64,000 nt of DNA from Marisa cornuarietis (lineage: Eukaryota > Mollusca > Gastropoda > Architaenioglossa > Ampullariidae), in contig SMMW01000555.1 of NCBI GenBank assembly GCA_004794655.1, forward strand, positions 2,790,001-2,854,000, given 5' to 3'. The notes under the pieces were generated by a model. That model had not been told where the DNA came from. It saw nothing but the letters and a program-made list of their open reading frames with translations, and searched no databases. The position numbers were made by a program, and so were the translations under genes. Every line of letters begins with the position of its first letter. The first letter of the stretch is position 1. Shown here in pieces: positions 35,501 to 50,500 of the stretch.

Positions 35501-38500
35501 AAATTTCTTAAGTGCTTAGCAACAGATTGAATGGTAAAGTGATTTGTTTTATAAAATGTCCACAACTATGGAAGAATGAACATGTTCATAATAATTTCCA
35601 GTTTTATTGATGACGTTTATAGCTAAAATTTGATCAATACTAAAAATGTGTTTGTCATTTTTGTTTGGTTGCTTTGTTCTTAACGGTAGAGTCCAAAGAT
35701 GCAGAAACTACATCACTGCTTAATTTTGAGACTTACAGGTAATTATATGTGTCATACACAAGGTAATGTTGGTTTATATTATCAATCTTCAGGGCTGCCG
35801 AACACTTCTGACTGACACAGAAGCAACATATTCTGACGAGGTTTGTGTTTTCTGTATTTCAATATATCATTTAATGTTATTCAACTTCTAAGTGTTAATG
35901 TTATCTGATTATGTAAGCTATTTATAAGTTACTTTTTCCTGATGCAGAATCCAACCTAAAGACAAATTATGACAAACTGTAAGATTTGTGCTTTGTGCCT
36001 ACAGAAAATGGCTGAGATCCTTTGCTCTATTCTACTATTAGATGACAGCAACCCACGACAAGTCTTTAATGAATTCCTGCTAGCAAGAACAGTAAGTATA
36101 TATGAATTTATTTTTGTAAACCAAGCATTTTGCATGAAACATGCTCAGATCAACTGTTCAACAGACACATATACACATTGAAAAACACAAAAGAGATATG
36201 TCTGATCTGGCTGGTCTTTGAACAAGGTACATAATGGCAGAGGGATGCAATCACCAGATGCACAATGTTATTTAGATGCTAAATGAGCAAATTTTCAACC
36301 TTTTAAGAGATTGTCGTATAGTACAATAATATTTTTGAGTTTTGTTCTCTTTTAAAATCACTTTGGTCTTAGTCTTTCAATATTGTCTTAGTCTTTCAAT
36401 ATTGTGTGTGTGCATTTAGAAAGCTTTACAGCAAACATTGCACTGGGGTCAGCAAGCTAATGTAAAGGACCAGGTGTGTGGTGTCATTCGTTTGCTTAAG
36501 AGCACAATTCGTCAGATTCATGCTGTTTTCTACAATCCTGGCTCTGACACTAGCCCTCAGGAGGGAGGTAAGCTATTGTAAAGTTTAACCTTTTATTGCG
36601 ATTTTTGTGCCTAGTATTTCACACAACACACATACACACACATATATATGAACAAATATTGAAGATCAATATACCTGATATGCAAACATTTAATCATTTG
36701 TGATCTTATACTCACAGATTCATACAACTTGCTGCAAAAAACACTTGCCAATGTCGTCAGCACAGATGCCCTGAGCCAGTGTAAGTGATTTTTTTTCATT
36801 TAAAATTCCTTTTATGCATTGATAATATCTTTGCATTGATTGTATCATTTTGTAAATTTCTAGATTTTATTTTAAGACCATGTAGGAAATTCTAAAGTTA
36901 AAATTGTTTAGGCACATTGGCTTAATGGTAGTTGATATACTTAATATATTTTATATATTAGTTGTATGCTTTACTTAAGTATATTAAGGAATTCACTCCT
37001 AAAGGCTTGAAGAGTGCTGTTACATCACTACCTTGACTTAATTGCATGTTGTGTGAGTGTGCAGTGACTTCTTACTCACTCTGTAATCAGTTTAACCTCA
37101 ATCTTTTGATAGTAGACCAGTAAAACTTATTTATCTTCTACCAACACAAGCTAAAAAAAAGAAAAGAGAAATTTAAGAGAAATGATAATTAAAAGATGAA
37201 ATTTTACTGGCATTAACCCAAAAACCTGAGCACAGCATGCCACTTTTTTCAACACTTTTTCAGCATACAGGGCATTTTATTGAACATCTGTTTTGAATAA
37301 ACTAATTTGTACAGAGATTATGTTCACTCTAGATGCTTGCACCATTTGTTTTCAACCATTTTATTCTTAGTTTTATGCACAATTTTCTCCTATGGTTTCC
37401 AGTTTTTGGACTGAATGATATACAGGGTTCTTTGTCCATGAAGTATGTCCCAAAATCTGTGAAAGGTAATTTTTTTAAATTTATCTTTAACTCTGTCAAA
37501 AGAGGATAATTGTGATTCAAATAACCAATTCATCAACAGATTATTCTGGTCACCTACAGCTAACTCTGAGTTCTTTCTATGGCATGCAACCTGAGACATT
37601 TTTATATAGTTTTAAGCCACACTTGATGCCTTCATATGTGTTATCTTAAGAGTTAATGGGATACCACCTTTGTGTCATGCAAGTGTGGCTTAAAACTATA
37701 TAAAAGTGTCTCAGGTTGCATGCCATAGTTATGAACTGTGTTCTTAACTTATTCAATAGTTATCTTATTGATTCTGGATGGCCAGATAAGCTAAACTATT
37801 TATTCTGCAATAATAGTCATTTTCCTTTTATTCTTTGAATAGACTTTCGTCCAGCACTTCGGACTCCTGCAATGTCTATCTCGGTGGAAACCTTGCAAGG
37901 AAATTGCCAGCAGTGGATAAACACGTAAAAAAGCTAGCCAACATTTTTTTCTCCCCAATACATTGTGTGCTTTCATATCTTTCACAGATATATCTTTTGC
38001 CATTACTTGCTTATTTTACATGCCTTATAACAAAAGGCTTTCACTAAATGGATTAAATGAGGCTTTAAAACCATAAACCTGGAAGTAGGATTAGATAAAA
38101 ATAATATAACATTTAAATAATATAATAGGGATTAGTGAAAGGTGGTGCTATGTTTTGATGGATTCTTTACCAAAAGACATACATGATTCTAAGGAGCAGC
38201 ATAATAGTGACAAGGCCTTTCGTTGATAATCATACATATTATCCTGTTGTTCTAGGTGTCTGCAGGATGTTCAGTCTGGTGTAACCAAATTATTGAACTA
38301 TGTCAACTCAGTAAAACGCCTGGCAGATATACGAGATGATGTCTGGAACATTTTGGCTGAGGTATGACAATTTGTTCTGTCATTCAGAGCTCTGTTTGAA
38401 TGAATGTGAAAAAGAAATCCACCTGTCACATGATCCGTGAATTAGAAGTGAAGAATTACATTCGCCATAGTTCATGATAAAACCACTTTGGGTAGAGTTT

Positions 38501-41500
38501 CCCATCTGAACTGAAAATTTTCATATAAATAAAAAGATGAAGGATTTGCGCATTACCACAGACATTTTTCACACATTCTTTAATATATTATTTTGTGAAT
38601 GCATTCAGGAGTATGCTTAATAATAATAATCTGGAATTTGTAAAGCATGTTTCCCCATGTGGAGTTCAGTTTAATATGGAGAAAACAACAGCAGGAACAA
38701 CTCTTTCAGTATGTTTCTTATGCATGCAGGATCACATAACTGGTTACAAATCTGATTCACAGGAAGGGAAGACAGAGCACTGGGATGTGGTGTGCAGGCG
38801 GGTTTTGAATAAACCTCTCCACCTGTGGCAAGAATTTCTACAACCACTTTTTTTAAGCAGAGTGAAGGTAAGTAAGTTGAAGATGTCTTTCATATTACCA
38901 CACTGATTGGGCTATATTTATCTCCATTTTTTTTTTTAACGTCCCTCAGGCAAAGTTTAAGTGAGTTCATTTTCTTGTACTTCAGTTACAACCACATGGT
39001 CAGATGTGTGCTCTTTCACAACACAAAAATACAAAGAACAGCGTTCCCGCCAGGCATAATGAATATTATAGTAATAATAAACTTGTAATTTATGTAGCAT
39101 ATAAGCTCTTAAAGGAGCATGCTTTCAGCACTTAAGACATGTAGGAGATGTGGAGAGACTACAAAGGATAGAAGGAGAAAGAACTATGCAGACAAGTAAT
39201 GAAAGACAAACATAGAAGACACAAAGAAGAACTTAACATTATTATATCTTAGAATCCTTAACGTCACAGTGGTATCGTCATTCCTTGTTTCTCCTCGAGG
39301 AGCACAGGGCGGCAAAAACATTTTGTCAGCGGACCCAGTTTTGGGCAGCCCTCCCCAGTTGGGCCCATGTGGTTCCGGCATCCTTTGCCTCGCTCTGTAA
39401 TGATCTTCTCCAAGTCTGTTTTGGCTTCCCAACTCTCCACTTCCCCTGAGGGATTCAATCAACACTGTGGTATAGTGACACATAATAATAAAAGTTAGCT
39501 TGTATAGCGGCTTATCCTCCCTTTTGGACGAACTCAAGGCGCTTCACAAATGACAGATGGTGTGATGTGAAAATAATGTGACGTCAGAACAAAATGACTG
39601 AGCTCCAGGTCACAGGGCAGCGTCTATACACAGCACCAACACTATGCGCAGGCCAAATATCAAACATATCACACAAGCCGTAATACACTCCCTAGTAAAT
39701 GCAGTTCCAAATAGCACATCCTACAGACAGCACACATCCCACTGGGAAGATGAATGAGCCCCAGCACACGCAAAAGTTCACTGGTCAACAAAAGTCAGAC
39801 AAGACACCCGCAGAACTTCGCCGATTGTCAAGTCTGCTTGTTGAAAAGGAACCGAAGCCATGGAAATGGAAGAGGCACTGCATTCCAAACGCATGATGGC
39901 AGGCCCATCAAAAAGACACACAACCACGAATCCAACACGAGGAAGACGTCAGACAAGACAAAAATATGACAGAACGCTGCCCCCTCTAGCCAGTTAGGCA
40001 AAGGGACATCACTCTGTATCACATATACATAGATACACTCACAAATATCAATCCCAACACTGAACACCATCTTGTTAATAATCTCTCCCCTCTCTTGTGT
40101 CTCTACTCTTGTAAGACCAAGTTTGTGAAAAGTCCATCACTCAGTCCTGAACGCAATAAAAAGTTTAAAGATTCTTACATATAACTTTCTCTTCTGTGAG
40201 TCCCTGTAGACCTGAAGCTCTGACAAGGTTACAAATACTTTTTCGTCTAGTCTGCCCCAGCCAAAGAGTTTGCCCATGCTAGCAATAAGGGGCTGCCCCC
40301 GGGATGGCAGTCTCATGCCTCTCTTCTACGACACACACCTGTCATCAAAGGATGTTGCTGTCTTGACAGTTGCAGCTCAGTATCTCTATTTTGCTCACAA
40401 CAGCTATGTGCTGGTTATCTTAGACTGATGGCTCTCATGCCTTAGTCTTTCACCCTGTGTCTTGGTAAAGGGTTGGGTGCCATCACAGCGTGATGGGTGC
40501 TCTAACAATCTGGCTATCTGACAGACGCATTATATATTTTTCCTACCTGATTCCCCGTAGGCATGCCACATTTTTGTATATAAAATAAAAATTTTAAATG
40601 CATCTACTGGATGTTCCCAAAAAAGAACAAAAATATCATAACCAGGTATGGTAGTAAAGTAGGACAGAGGTGGAAAATCCCGAAAATTGTGCTGCTTGCT
40701 GAGTGTTCTTTTCGACACCCAGATGGAGTTAGTTTGTACTCATTGTCATTGGTCAGAGATCTGTATATACAAAACCATGAGCTGTTGAAACCAACTACAG
40801 TTCCTTGTAAAAGGCTTACAGAAAGATCAAGCACCAGATATGCAACATCGACACTTTCTATACCGTTCTGGTCTACAAATAACTTTGTGATGCAGTCACA
40901 AGCACATCATCAGTTGTATCCTTATCCAGCACAATGCTAAAAGCAACTGAAAGTGTCAGGACCCCATTGATGTGACAAACGTTTAAGGATCTTAAATGGG
41001 AACGTGCGAATAAGTAAACAGTAAATTTTGCCTCCAGCTAAATGAAGAAGAAACATATGTTTTACATCAATAAATATGTATCAGTTTTTTATAATGTTAT
41101 TATATTTTTAATGGTAAAATATTATTATAAGCAGTCAATTGAAACTATAAAATTAAAATGCAATGCTTGAAACTATCAAATAAATAAAAATTGCTGTAGT
41201 TTATCTTAGACAGATGCACATTTGAAATGTGCTTCTGTTTTATTAACAATAATGCTCATGGAAAAATTAACTCAAAGGTTCCCAATTAGTAATAGAGAAT
41301 CAATAATAATACAATGTAGAATGCAATGACCGTTATTGTTGCCCATTAAATTTTGATTTGGAGATGATTTACTTACCAGTCTGTCGAGTGAATTTGGTTT
41401 GGATCTTTTTTTTTATTTTTTTTTATTAACTTCAATTGTAGCTTCTAAATAAAGTTCAGAATTGTAGGGCTGTATACCAAAATCAGCTGTTTCATTTTCT

Positions 41501-44500
41501 GGCCAAAAGATTGCTTTTTGAACACAACACCCTGAACGTTTCTTCATTTGACTCAAAGATGTGCATAGATTTGCTGTTATAAATACTACTTGCGTGCAGC
41601 TGAGCTCACCAGTAAAAGAGAGTAAACTTCTTCTGCTTGAATTGTGCCTGGTGAGAATGTCAATGTTTGAAAGCTTATATCTTGAAAATTAAACATAATT
41701 ATGTACTCATATTTTTGGAAGAAAATATGTTGCACTCATGTTGCCCCTGAAGGTAGGCTATATAGTTCAGAAATGTAAAGGTATAAAGATTTGTGGGGTT
41801 GCATCACTTTAAGAAGTGATCAATTTTGCTGTAAAAATTATGGGTACCACCTCCCAACCCTATTCCCTGCGAAAAACGTGTTGACATAAGACAAAGTCTG
41901 AGACATTCTATAGTATGCTAAATCAATGCTAGTAGCCATTTGCCACATGTCCAAAACATGAAACACATAGAGCCAGTCATATTAAAGCAGAATTGTGTTG
42001 GAAGAGTAGCAACAGACATCCTATCCAGCAAGCTTCATTCTGCTGGAAGTAGGATGGAACACTCTAGAAAAATCAAATACAAATAAAATAATGATTTGTC
42101 TGAATGATTCTTCATCGAGTGGATTAGTTTTCCTCATGCATTTTTGTTATTATTATTTTCCAGGCTCTCATCCAGTGTCAACTTGATAGCACAGCAGAAA
42201 TGACAAAGCGCAGTATGTCAAAAATTATGATGGAAATGGCCTCCAGTGTCAAGACTAGGTCTGTAACTAATAGTACTAATTATTATTTATGATCTGTATT
42301 TGAATACGTACTTATATCTTATATCCGTTTTTGCTCCTTATATCCAACTATCTTAGAAGCTAGAGGAATTTTATTTTCTGTCCTTAACTGATGAACTCAT
42401 TTACTGTCAGTTAAGACGGGTGCCAGTTGTATTCTGTTATTGTAAATACCTGATTACTGGTAACACCCTCACCTGCACCTGCCATCCCGAAGGTTTCTCT
42501 TGGGGGAAGGGTTATGCTCATCTGATGTTGCCTTCTTTTGTATACAGTATGCACCATCTTGCTTAAATGTTATATGCACAAGTCAAAGTCGCATATGGTG
42601 ATAAGCAGCACAACATATACTCTCATAAGCCCAGTTTCCATGCATTAATTATCCCTTTACTGTGTATAAACAAATGTAAATGTTAAAATTATGCACGTTT
42701 CAACTTTTATGGCTAGTCCACTGTCCATCCAGATGATAAATCTTGAGTTCTGCTCTGAGCCTGTCTGGAGAGAAGCTAAACAGTTGACTTGCAGTGTGAA
42801 AATTCATACTGTAACCTTGAGTACTAAAATCAAATAAACGATATCTGCATTTAGGAATCCTGACTATCAAGCCAAACTTGTGTTATCTCCTAGTTTTGAA
42901 CCAACATATAATAATATAAATGTCTTTCACTTCCAAATTCTTAACTCCAGACTTGTAAGAGTTCAGCTCACCCTGTTATTCAACTGTTCATTTGTAATGT
43001 CATATGCATATTAAAACAAATTACCATAAAAAGTAGATTAATACAAATGATTCAATCATAATGAAACAAAGACATCCCCTAAACTCACTATACCCTCGGC
43101 ACTCCTACATTCATTATCTGGCTTGCAGCTGATCTTAGGTTTTCTCCTTTCACTTTCCTTCTTTGTCTGCTAGACCAGTGGTTTTCAAACTTTTCCAGAC
43201 GAGTAACACTTTCAAAAATTCCAAATGACCGAGTACCACCTCCCAACCCTACCCCCTGCGAATAATGATTTAGCCAGTAGTAATTAATTGTTAACATGAT
43301 AATCTCCATATATTTGTCACAGGAAAAAAAATGTGTCTAAAACAAAAGAACTTGATAGTTTCCAGATAAGCAATGATACAGTGCACTGCAAACTGCTCAA
43401 ATTTATTACCTTTTCAGACTAACAAAACTCTCTTGTGTTAGTTATCTCTTTGCTTTGATTCATTTTCAGAACAAAAACGTGTTTCATTTAACAGTTGTGA
43501 TTTTAACATTCTTAAAATAATGGACTATCACCCAATTCATTACCAAACAGACATAAGAAATTAAGCTTATGACTTTAAGGATAAGTTCATGTTTTGTAAC
43601 TTTAGAGAAGTAGTGCGAATGAAAGGACCACCTCTTTAAATTAATTAAACTGATGTTGGTATGTTATATTACCAGTTTTGTACTAGACCTTGCAGTCAAA
43701 AAAATTACAAAATTTTGGGTGTTGCATGATTTTTTGGCGTATTGTGTGGGTACTCTGTAATTAGTTCTTTTTATTTCTTTCTGTTTCCTTTCTATAAAAC
43801 AAGCTATACAAATTGAACAGGCTTTCCATGAAATAAATTATTCATAGTATAAGCCTTTATTCAACTGTTATTGCTATTATATAAGTCATGTAAATATTAA
43901 AATATTTTGACCAACCTACATATAAAGAGAAAATCTTGTAGGCACGGAGACTCTATTCTTTGAGTTAGCGGCACTGAATATTAGTAACTATGAAAGTAAA
44001 TTACAGCTGTGACAGCATAGGGACATGTGTTGCTTATTAGCCACCTAAGAAAAAAGCCCAAACAAACAGAAAACTTTCATTGATTATTCGACAGACGATG
44101 ACCATGTATTTTTTTACAGAAAAAGTCTTGTGAAAACACATTTGAAATGCTCAAAAATATTATGCTGTCTCACTGATAGCACACAGTGGCTTAGTCTTGG
44201 TCCTGTTTGTTTACCTCAAGTAAGGGCAAGTAACTTTTAACTCTTGGTGATCCGGCGGTCACAACACCCACAGACCCCAGGCACCTATCCGCAGGATAAA
44301 ATGTGTAAATATGCTGTCATTCAGGATTACAAGGGTCTGGCTCCCAATATTCTTGGTGCCCGCTTCATGGCTTAATATTCTGACCCCAAAACATGCCTGC
44401 CTCTGGGTTGCGACATATGGCCATATGCATGGCTCCACCCATAGAAATGACAGCAAACATACAGCCCCAGTAAAAAATATATACGCATGGTGCTCGCGTA

Positions 44501-47500
44501 TCACCAGTCACACCTTTGCGTACCAGTAGTGGTATGTGTACCACAGTTTGAAAACCTCTGTGCTAGACTGTGCACCCAAATTTTCACATCCCTGTCTTGA
44601 GCTCCCTATCTGACCCATTTACTAAGCAGACCCCTGACTCTGTAAAACATGGCATTAGTGCCTTAATTTCACCAAATTACGTAGGTCTGAAATTTTGTTA
44701 AAGATTAACAGCATGAAATTTGTGTGTTTAGCCAAATGATGTATGAAGAAGACCTTGGCCAGTTCCTTTGGTCAGAAGGAGCTGGTGACGTGCAGATGAA
44801 CTTTGTCTGGCAGCCAGCAGCTTCTCGCAGTATCACTGAAAGTGGGGGGCTTGCATTTAAGGCACGAGCTTTCACACCTGCTGTGCAGCGGTAGGATTAT
44901 GCTGAAAAGTGTATTAAACTTCTGATGATTTCTCAGTTTTTGTCATGTTGCTCTGATTTTTTAATTTTTTTTTAACTTTGAGCTTTGAGACTTTCTGCTA
45001 TCATTAATGCACATAAAACTGTCTGCATTCTTTTTATTTATTTATTTTTTTAACAATTTCACAGAGAAAAGATCCTTTCATTTTCATTTCTATAGATAGC
45101 ATATGGTAGCCAGAGTTCTTACTTTAAATTGTATATGCAGAGAATCTATGTGCAGCTTGTGTCAGAGTGTTGATGGGAAGCTGAAAGCCATGCTGGAAGA
45201 CAACCAGCTTTATGTCCAGCCCTCAGAAGACACCTCAAAGGAACCAAGTGCTGCAGGACCATTTGATCGTTATTCAGACACACCAGACATCCTGCACTTT
45301 TGTCAGGATGCAAGTGCCAGTTGCATCCAGCAGTATGTGTAATCCTTATTTCTGTTGATGAGGGAAGGTTATAATTATGGGTTGGGGGAGACAGAGATAA
45401 GTGAAATCTGACATATAAAGTTTCTTTGTATACAGTTTACTGACAATGAAAATTCAGGATTTCATCCTTTATTATTATGTTTCAAACCACTAACACTCAT
45501 ATTTTTGGCATTAGTTAATGTCATTTGCTCAAATTGATTTATTTCAGAATAGTTGATTATTTGATGGAGCAGCTATCTCTGTGGGAAACAGCACTCAGAG
45601 ACATTCCTGATGCCACCACACAGATCATCACAGAGCATAAGTAAACAATTTTTGTCACCTCTTCCTTGAGCATTACTCCTAACACAGTCCACACAATGCT
45701 AATCCTTCTTACTCTCCCCCCTTCTGCTCTTGCTAATTTTCTACCCATCTTTCTCTGCAGAATCACTATATTTTCTATGTTCTGTTAATTGGTGTCTTTT
45801 TGTGTTTTCCATCTTTGTTTTCTGTTTGTCGTCAGTACTGTCGTTTATTCTTACGCCCCTCGTGTTCTATCCATTTAGTTCATATCTCTTCCTTGTTTTA
45901 AGCGCTAAGAACATGCTCTCTATGAGTGTGAATATGCGCTATAAAAAAAATCTTCATTTATTATTATTATTATTCTTTTCTTTTATCTTTTGTTGATATC
46001 TTTACCAGCAATTAACATCTTTTATTTATTCTTTGTTCAGACATAGCAGACTAGTTGAAATAAAGTTTTGTCTCTTGCATTGTAGTATTATTTAAGGTCA
46101 CATTTGTAAAATATCTAGAGTAAAGCATATGTATTGGCTAAATTAAAGCATATCAAGTGTCATACAGGATTCTTTTTGTGGCTCGCACCTGTGGATCTTT
46201 GTCTGAACTCACTCCTCATCTGCAGAAGTGTTTTCTGGGTGTGACAGAGCACCAGCGAAATGAAACAGGAATGTAAGTGCCATGTTGTTGAATTTAGAGA
46301 GAGAGAGAGATACAAAATAACGATAATAAGCAATGTATTCTTACACTGTGCATATGCTTGTGTGTTTGTGAAGTGTGCACTTTTTTTTAATCTGTTCTAA
46401 ATGAAGGGACTAATAAAGAAAAATGTTACACATTGATTAATTTTTAGTTGGCACTAATTCACTTTTTGTTCTTTTCTTCCCCCCCCCCTTTTCTTTTTTT
46501 AAATATTGCCAGCCGAAAATCGCGATCTTTGCAAAAATCTCCAGGATCACCAGAGTGGCAAGCTGTTGTGCAGAAAATGGAACAGTGTCGCACAAAATCT
46601 TACAAGTATGTGCTTTAGCAATATTATTCTGGATGTTTCGGGAACAGAAATTATAGCAAGCCTACAGAATGAGTTTAAAGCAGGCATAATGTGCCTTGAT
46701 AGTGTTTGAGATTAATTTTGTTAATAAATGGTGTGAGAAATAGTCTCCAACTTTACAGACATGTCTGTGTTCATCATAAACCAATGTAAGGCATTGTTCT
46801 TAGGAAAGAAATGAAAAAAAATCATAGCACAAAAAATTATCTTAAAACGTAAATGTGTGTGTATATGCGCGTGGATGTGTGTGTATACATGCACATGTTC
46901 ACTTATTTTTGTCTTTTTTATCCCCCTCAGGATTTGGATAGATCATACAGTTAATAGCATCACGAAAAATTTCACAGAGGTAGTGACAAGTACTCGTCAC
47001 AATGCTGTGATTGAGAAATCTACAGTAAGCTGAAAATTCTCTCACCTCCATTTCTTGTTTTATTTCCATTTAATATTTTTCTACCACAAACATATATTTG
47101 CAAATAACTTGGTTAAGATCAGTAAAGAATACTATTTAAAAAATTGAGTAAACTTGCAAATAATCAGTCCTGTTTGTTAGCTATAAGACTTTAAATATTA
47201 ATGATTCTATCTGCATAAGAAGAGGGCAGAACTTAAATGTCGCTGTGATGCATTGATTTATTTACATTCTCCCATTTGCAGCCACTGGAAGACCTTTTAG
47301 CTTATGTTAACTTCCTTTTTATGTCAAAATTGTCACTGTTTTAACCCAAACTCAAGATCTGGCTTTGTTTTAAGAATTTATGGCCAAGATATTTGGAGTA
47401 GAAAGGCTGCTAGCAGAGACTTATGTTTGACTATTTTTCTTCATGATATTGATTATCTGAGTGTTCAGTCTGGGTGATTTTGGCTAAGAAAAATACTGTA

Positions 47501-50500
47501 AATTTATTGAATTGTCCTCATTACTTCTTTACAGCATTCAAAGAGCACTTACAGTATAACTTTATTCAGTTTCGTTTTATTTAACCAAGTTGTGTAATGT
47601 TTACAAATACCAAGACACATGTACCTATTTTCTGATTATTTCCTTGGTGTTTATTTATTCCTTTTGTGATCTCTGAACAGCGATGGGAAGATGCAGATAT
47701 CATGGAAGAGACAGAGGAAGGAAGAAAGCTGTCTTCAAAGATCCATGTTCCTATGCAGGTACTTGGCACATCTCCATTAAAATGTTTAAAATACTGAATC
47801 ATTTATAGCAGGAATAACTGCCTTATTTGTGTGGCGGTAACTAAGCTGAGATGTTACTGTAAGGTTTTGAAGTGATTCTAGCTCAGATTAATATTATAAA
47901 ATGCTAGGCACATTACAGCTCAACATCATCAGTGCCTGGTAAGATTAATAGCTGCTGAGTTCCTTTATAAGCCTCTGTACTGTTACTTGTGCAACAGGCA
48001 TCCTGGCATGTGCATTCAACATTATTCCACTTATGCCAGCAGTTGAACAGGGTTGGATCTCATGCATTTCCAAGGTAATTTCTGGTGCTTTCTGGTCCTC
48101 TTATGTGGACTTTTATCCCTTATTTTCATTCTTCGAGTCACGTGTAAGGTAGGCAATGAATAGACATGCAGGATATCTATAGCACCATGGTGGGATTTAT
48201 TTTCAGGGGAACTACAGTGCAGGAAAAAGAATCCAGATTATTGGTTATATTTCACTGTTGGAGTATTAGAGAAACAAAAGTAACAAATAAGTGTTAAAAT
48301 TGAATTGTTTCACAAAATGTGATCAGCTGACTTCCCTTTTATGTGCCATTATGTGTGTTCTTACCTTCAGGTTTATTTATGGTAGGTTTTTTAATTTGCA
48401 AAGTGATATGTGGACAGTTATTGTGCAAAGTTGTGCAATATTATTTATTCACCATGCACTTAAGACTGGTAATTTTAAAGATCATGCAAGATTGGGAACA
48501 TAAATATTTATGCTCACAGTTTAACTGCCACAATCATTCCAGATCTGTTGTGAGAGAAATCCTGCTGAAGATATTGCAAGGTATACTGATGGCATATGAA
48601 AAGCTGCTAACTGTTAGAAAGAAAGGGAGCAAAAGTGAGCTCCCCTTGAGTCAGCAGGAGGCGCTACAAACTTTATTCAATGTGAAATACATAATGAGTA
48701 TGATACCATGGAGGGATGACTCAGAGGTAAAAGAAGGTCATAGTTGTGATAGATCTGTAATGTTTTCATCACCACTTCCTGTGGTGCATTCTCTCTATAA
48801 AAACTACTTTATATGTTGTGCATACATGAGAACAATAGTGTCCATTAAGTAAAATAGTGTCTGTTTGAATCTATACATCATCTGTATTTCTATTAACAGC
48901 TTTGTGACTACCAGTCTTATTTTCTGCTTCTTATTGGTTTGTATGCATTCATGTGTGTGTGTGTGTGTGTGTACATGCTTGCATAGCTCATATTTGCATT
49001 TGATTCTGTTATTTTATGAACTGCAGACTAGCAAAGTGTGGCAACAACGTTGCCAGGCGATTGTGGAAGGCCTTGAAGAACATGTGGACCCATTTGACCT
49101 TGATGTTTTCTCGCCTTACATGCAGGCCAACCTGATGAAAGCTACACAGCGTAGTGCTGTTAGTCCCTCATGCCTTTACGTTCTTTTTTTCTTATTTCTG
49201 TTGTTTGCAGCTTTTGTAATGTGCTGGACTTAGTGCATTCCAAAACTTTTGTTGAATTCTTTGCGAACATGTTCAAAAGTAGCCTTTCTTTCTTGAATTC
49301 ATCTTACAATACAGAAACTAGATGGTGCAGGTGACTGGAAAATTTAACGTTAGTTAGAGAAGAAATTTCTATTCAAGTAGAACTGATGAAAGTGTTTGCT
49401 ATCTAATCTTTTATTATTCAGCTGTGGAGACTACAATGTGTGTGTGAGGGAGGGAGAGAGAGAGAGAAAGAGCTTGTGTGCATAATGCTGTTTGAAGTGA
49501 AGATGTTTATTATTTCCCCCTCTGACCTTACCTTGATGATATGTTGACCTTCACAGGTATTGTTAGGAAGCCTCTCTCTGCTGGATAAGCATGCGATCAT
49601 GGGTTCTGGCCGACCACCTATAGGAGGTCAGGAGCAGCACAATATCCTGCCTTTGACCACTTGTTCTGCTCGCTTTCCTCTCCTGCCACTAGGATCACAG
49701 CCTTCACGTCCCAGTCTGCAGCAGACAGTTCTTTCCCAAACCATAAGCAGAGTAAGTTTTGCTACTAGTACCTCCTGTGGTTGTCCCCTTTTTTTTTGTC
49801 AGCTTTTCATAGTGTGTCTTAATTACTTGAATATGCCTGAGTTTTCTTTAAGACAGCAGTATATTTGTGAGTTTTGTCCTTGCCATTAAATAATCTGAGG
49901 AAGACTACAGCTTTCAATGCCTTTAGCACTGATTCACATACTACAGCATTTTCCCTCATAAGTCTATTTCGTAATTTCAAGTATTCTTCTTTAAGTCTTT
50001 GAGTCTGGACCTTGACCTTTGACTCTGATTCACAAGTATGCATGAATTTGAAGTATAAAAAAGAAATCATAAAATGTAAACTAAACATGTCAGGAAGATC
50101 AATCAAAATTAGAATTAAAGGTCAGATTTAAGAGAATAAAATGGTTCCTACTTCATTCAATTGTGAAATTGCTCTTTCTTTTAAATCCAAAGGAAATTAA
50201 GTGATTCAAATTTAATATACAAAAAGAAATTTCTATTACTAGCTTATGCACAATTGTTGATCACTGCAATGTTCAGGCCTGTATTCAGTAGAGTTTAGTG
50301 GTTAAACACCATGTAGAAATAAATAAACATAACTTTTATGATCACAAACAACTTAAGTGTCAGAAAAAGCTTGAAAATGATGAAAATTTGCTGGCCATCT
50401 TTGCATGCGCACTCTTGTTTTTAAAAGAAAGGCACAACCATAAAAATTCAAATCTTTAATTTGGGGGATGTAATGCTTTTCAAATGTGATTCACCTAGCT

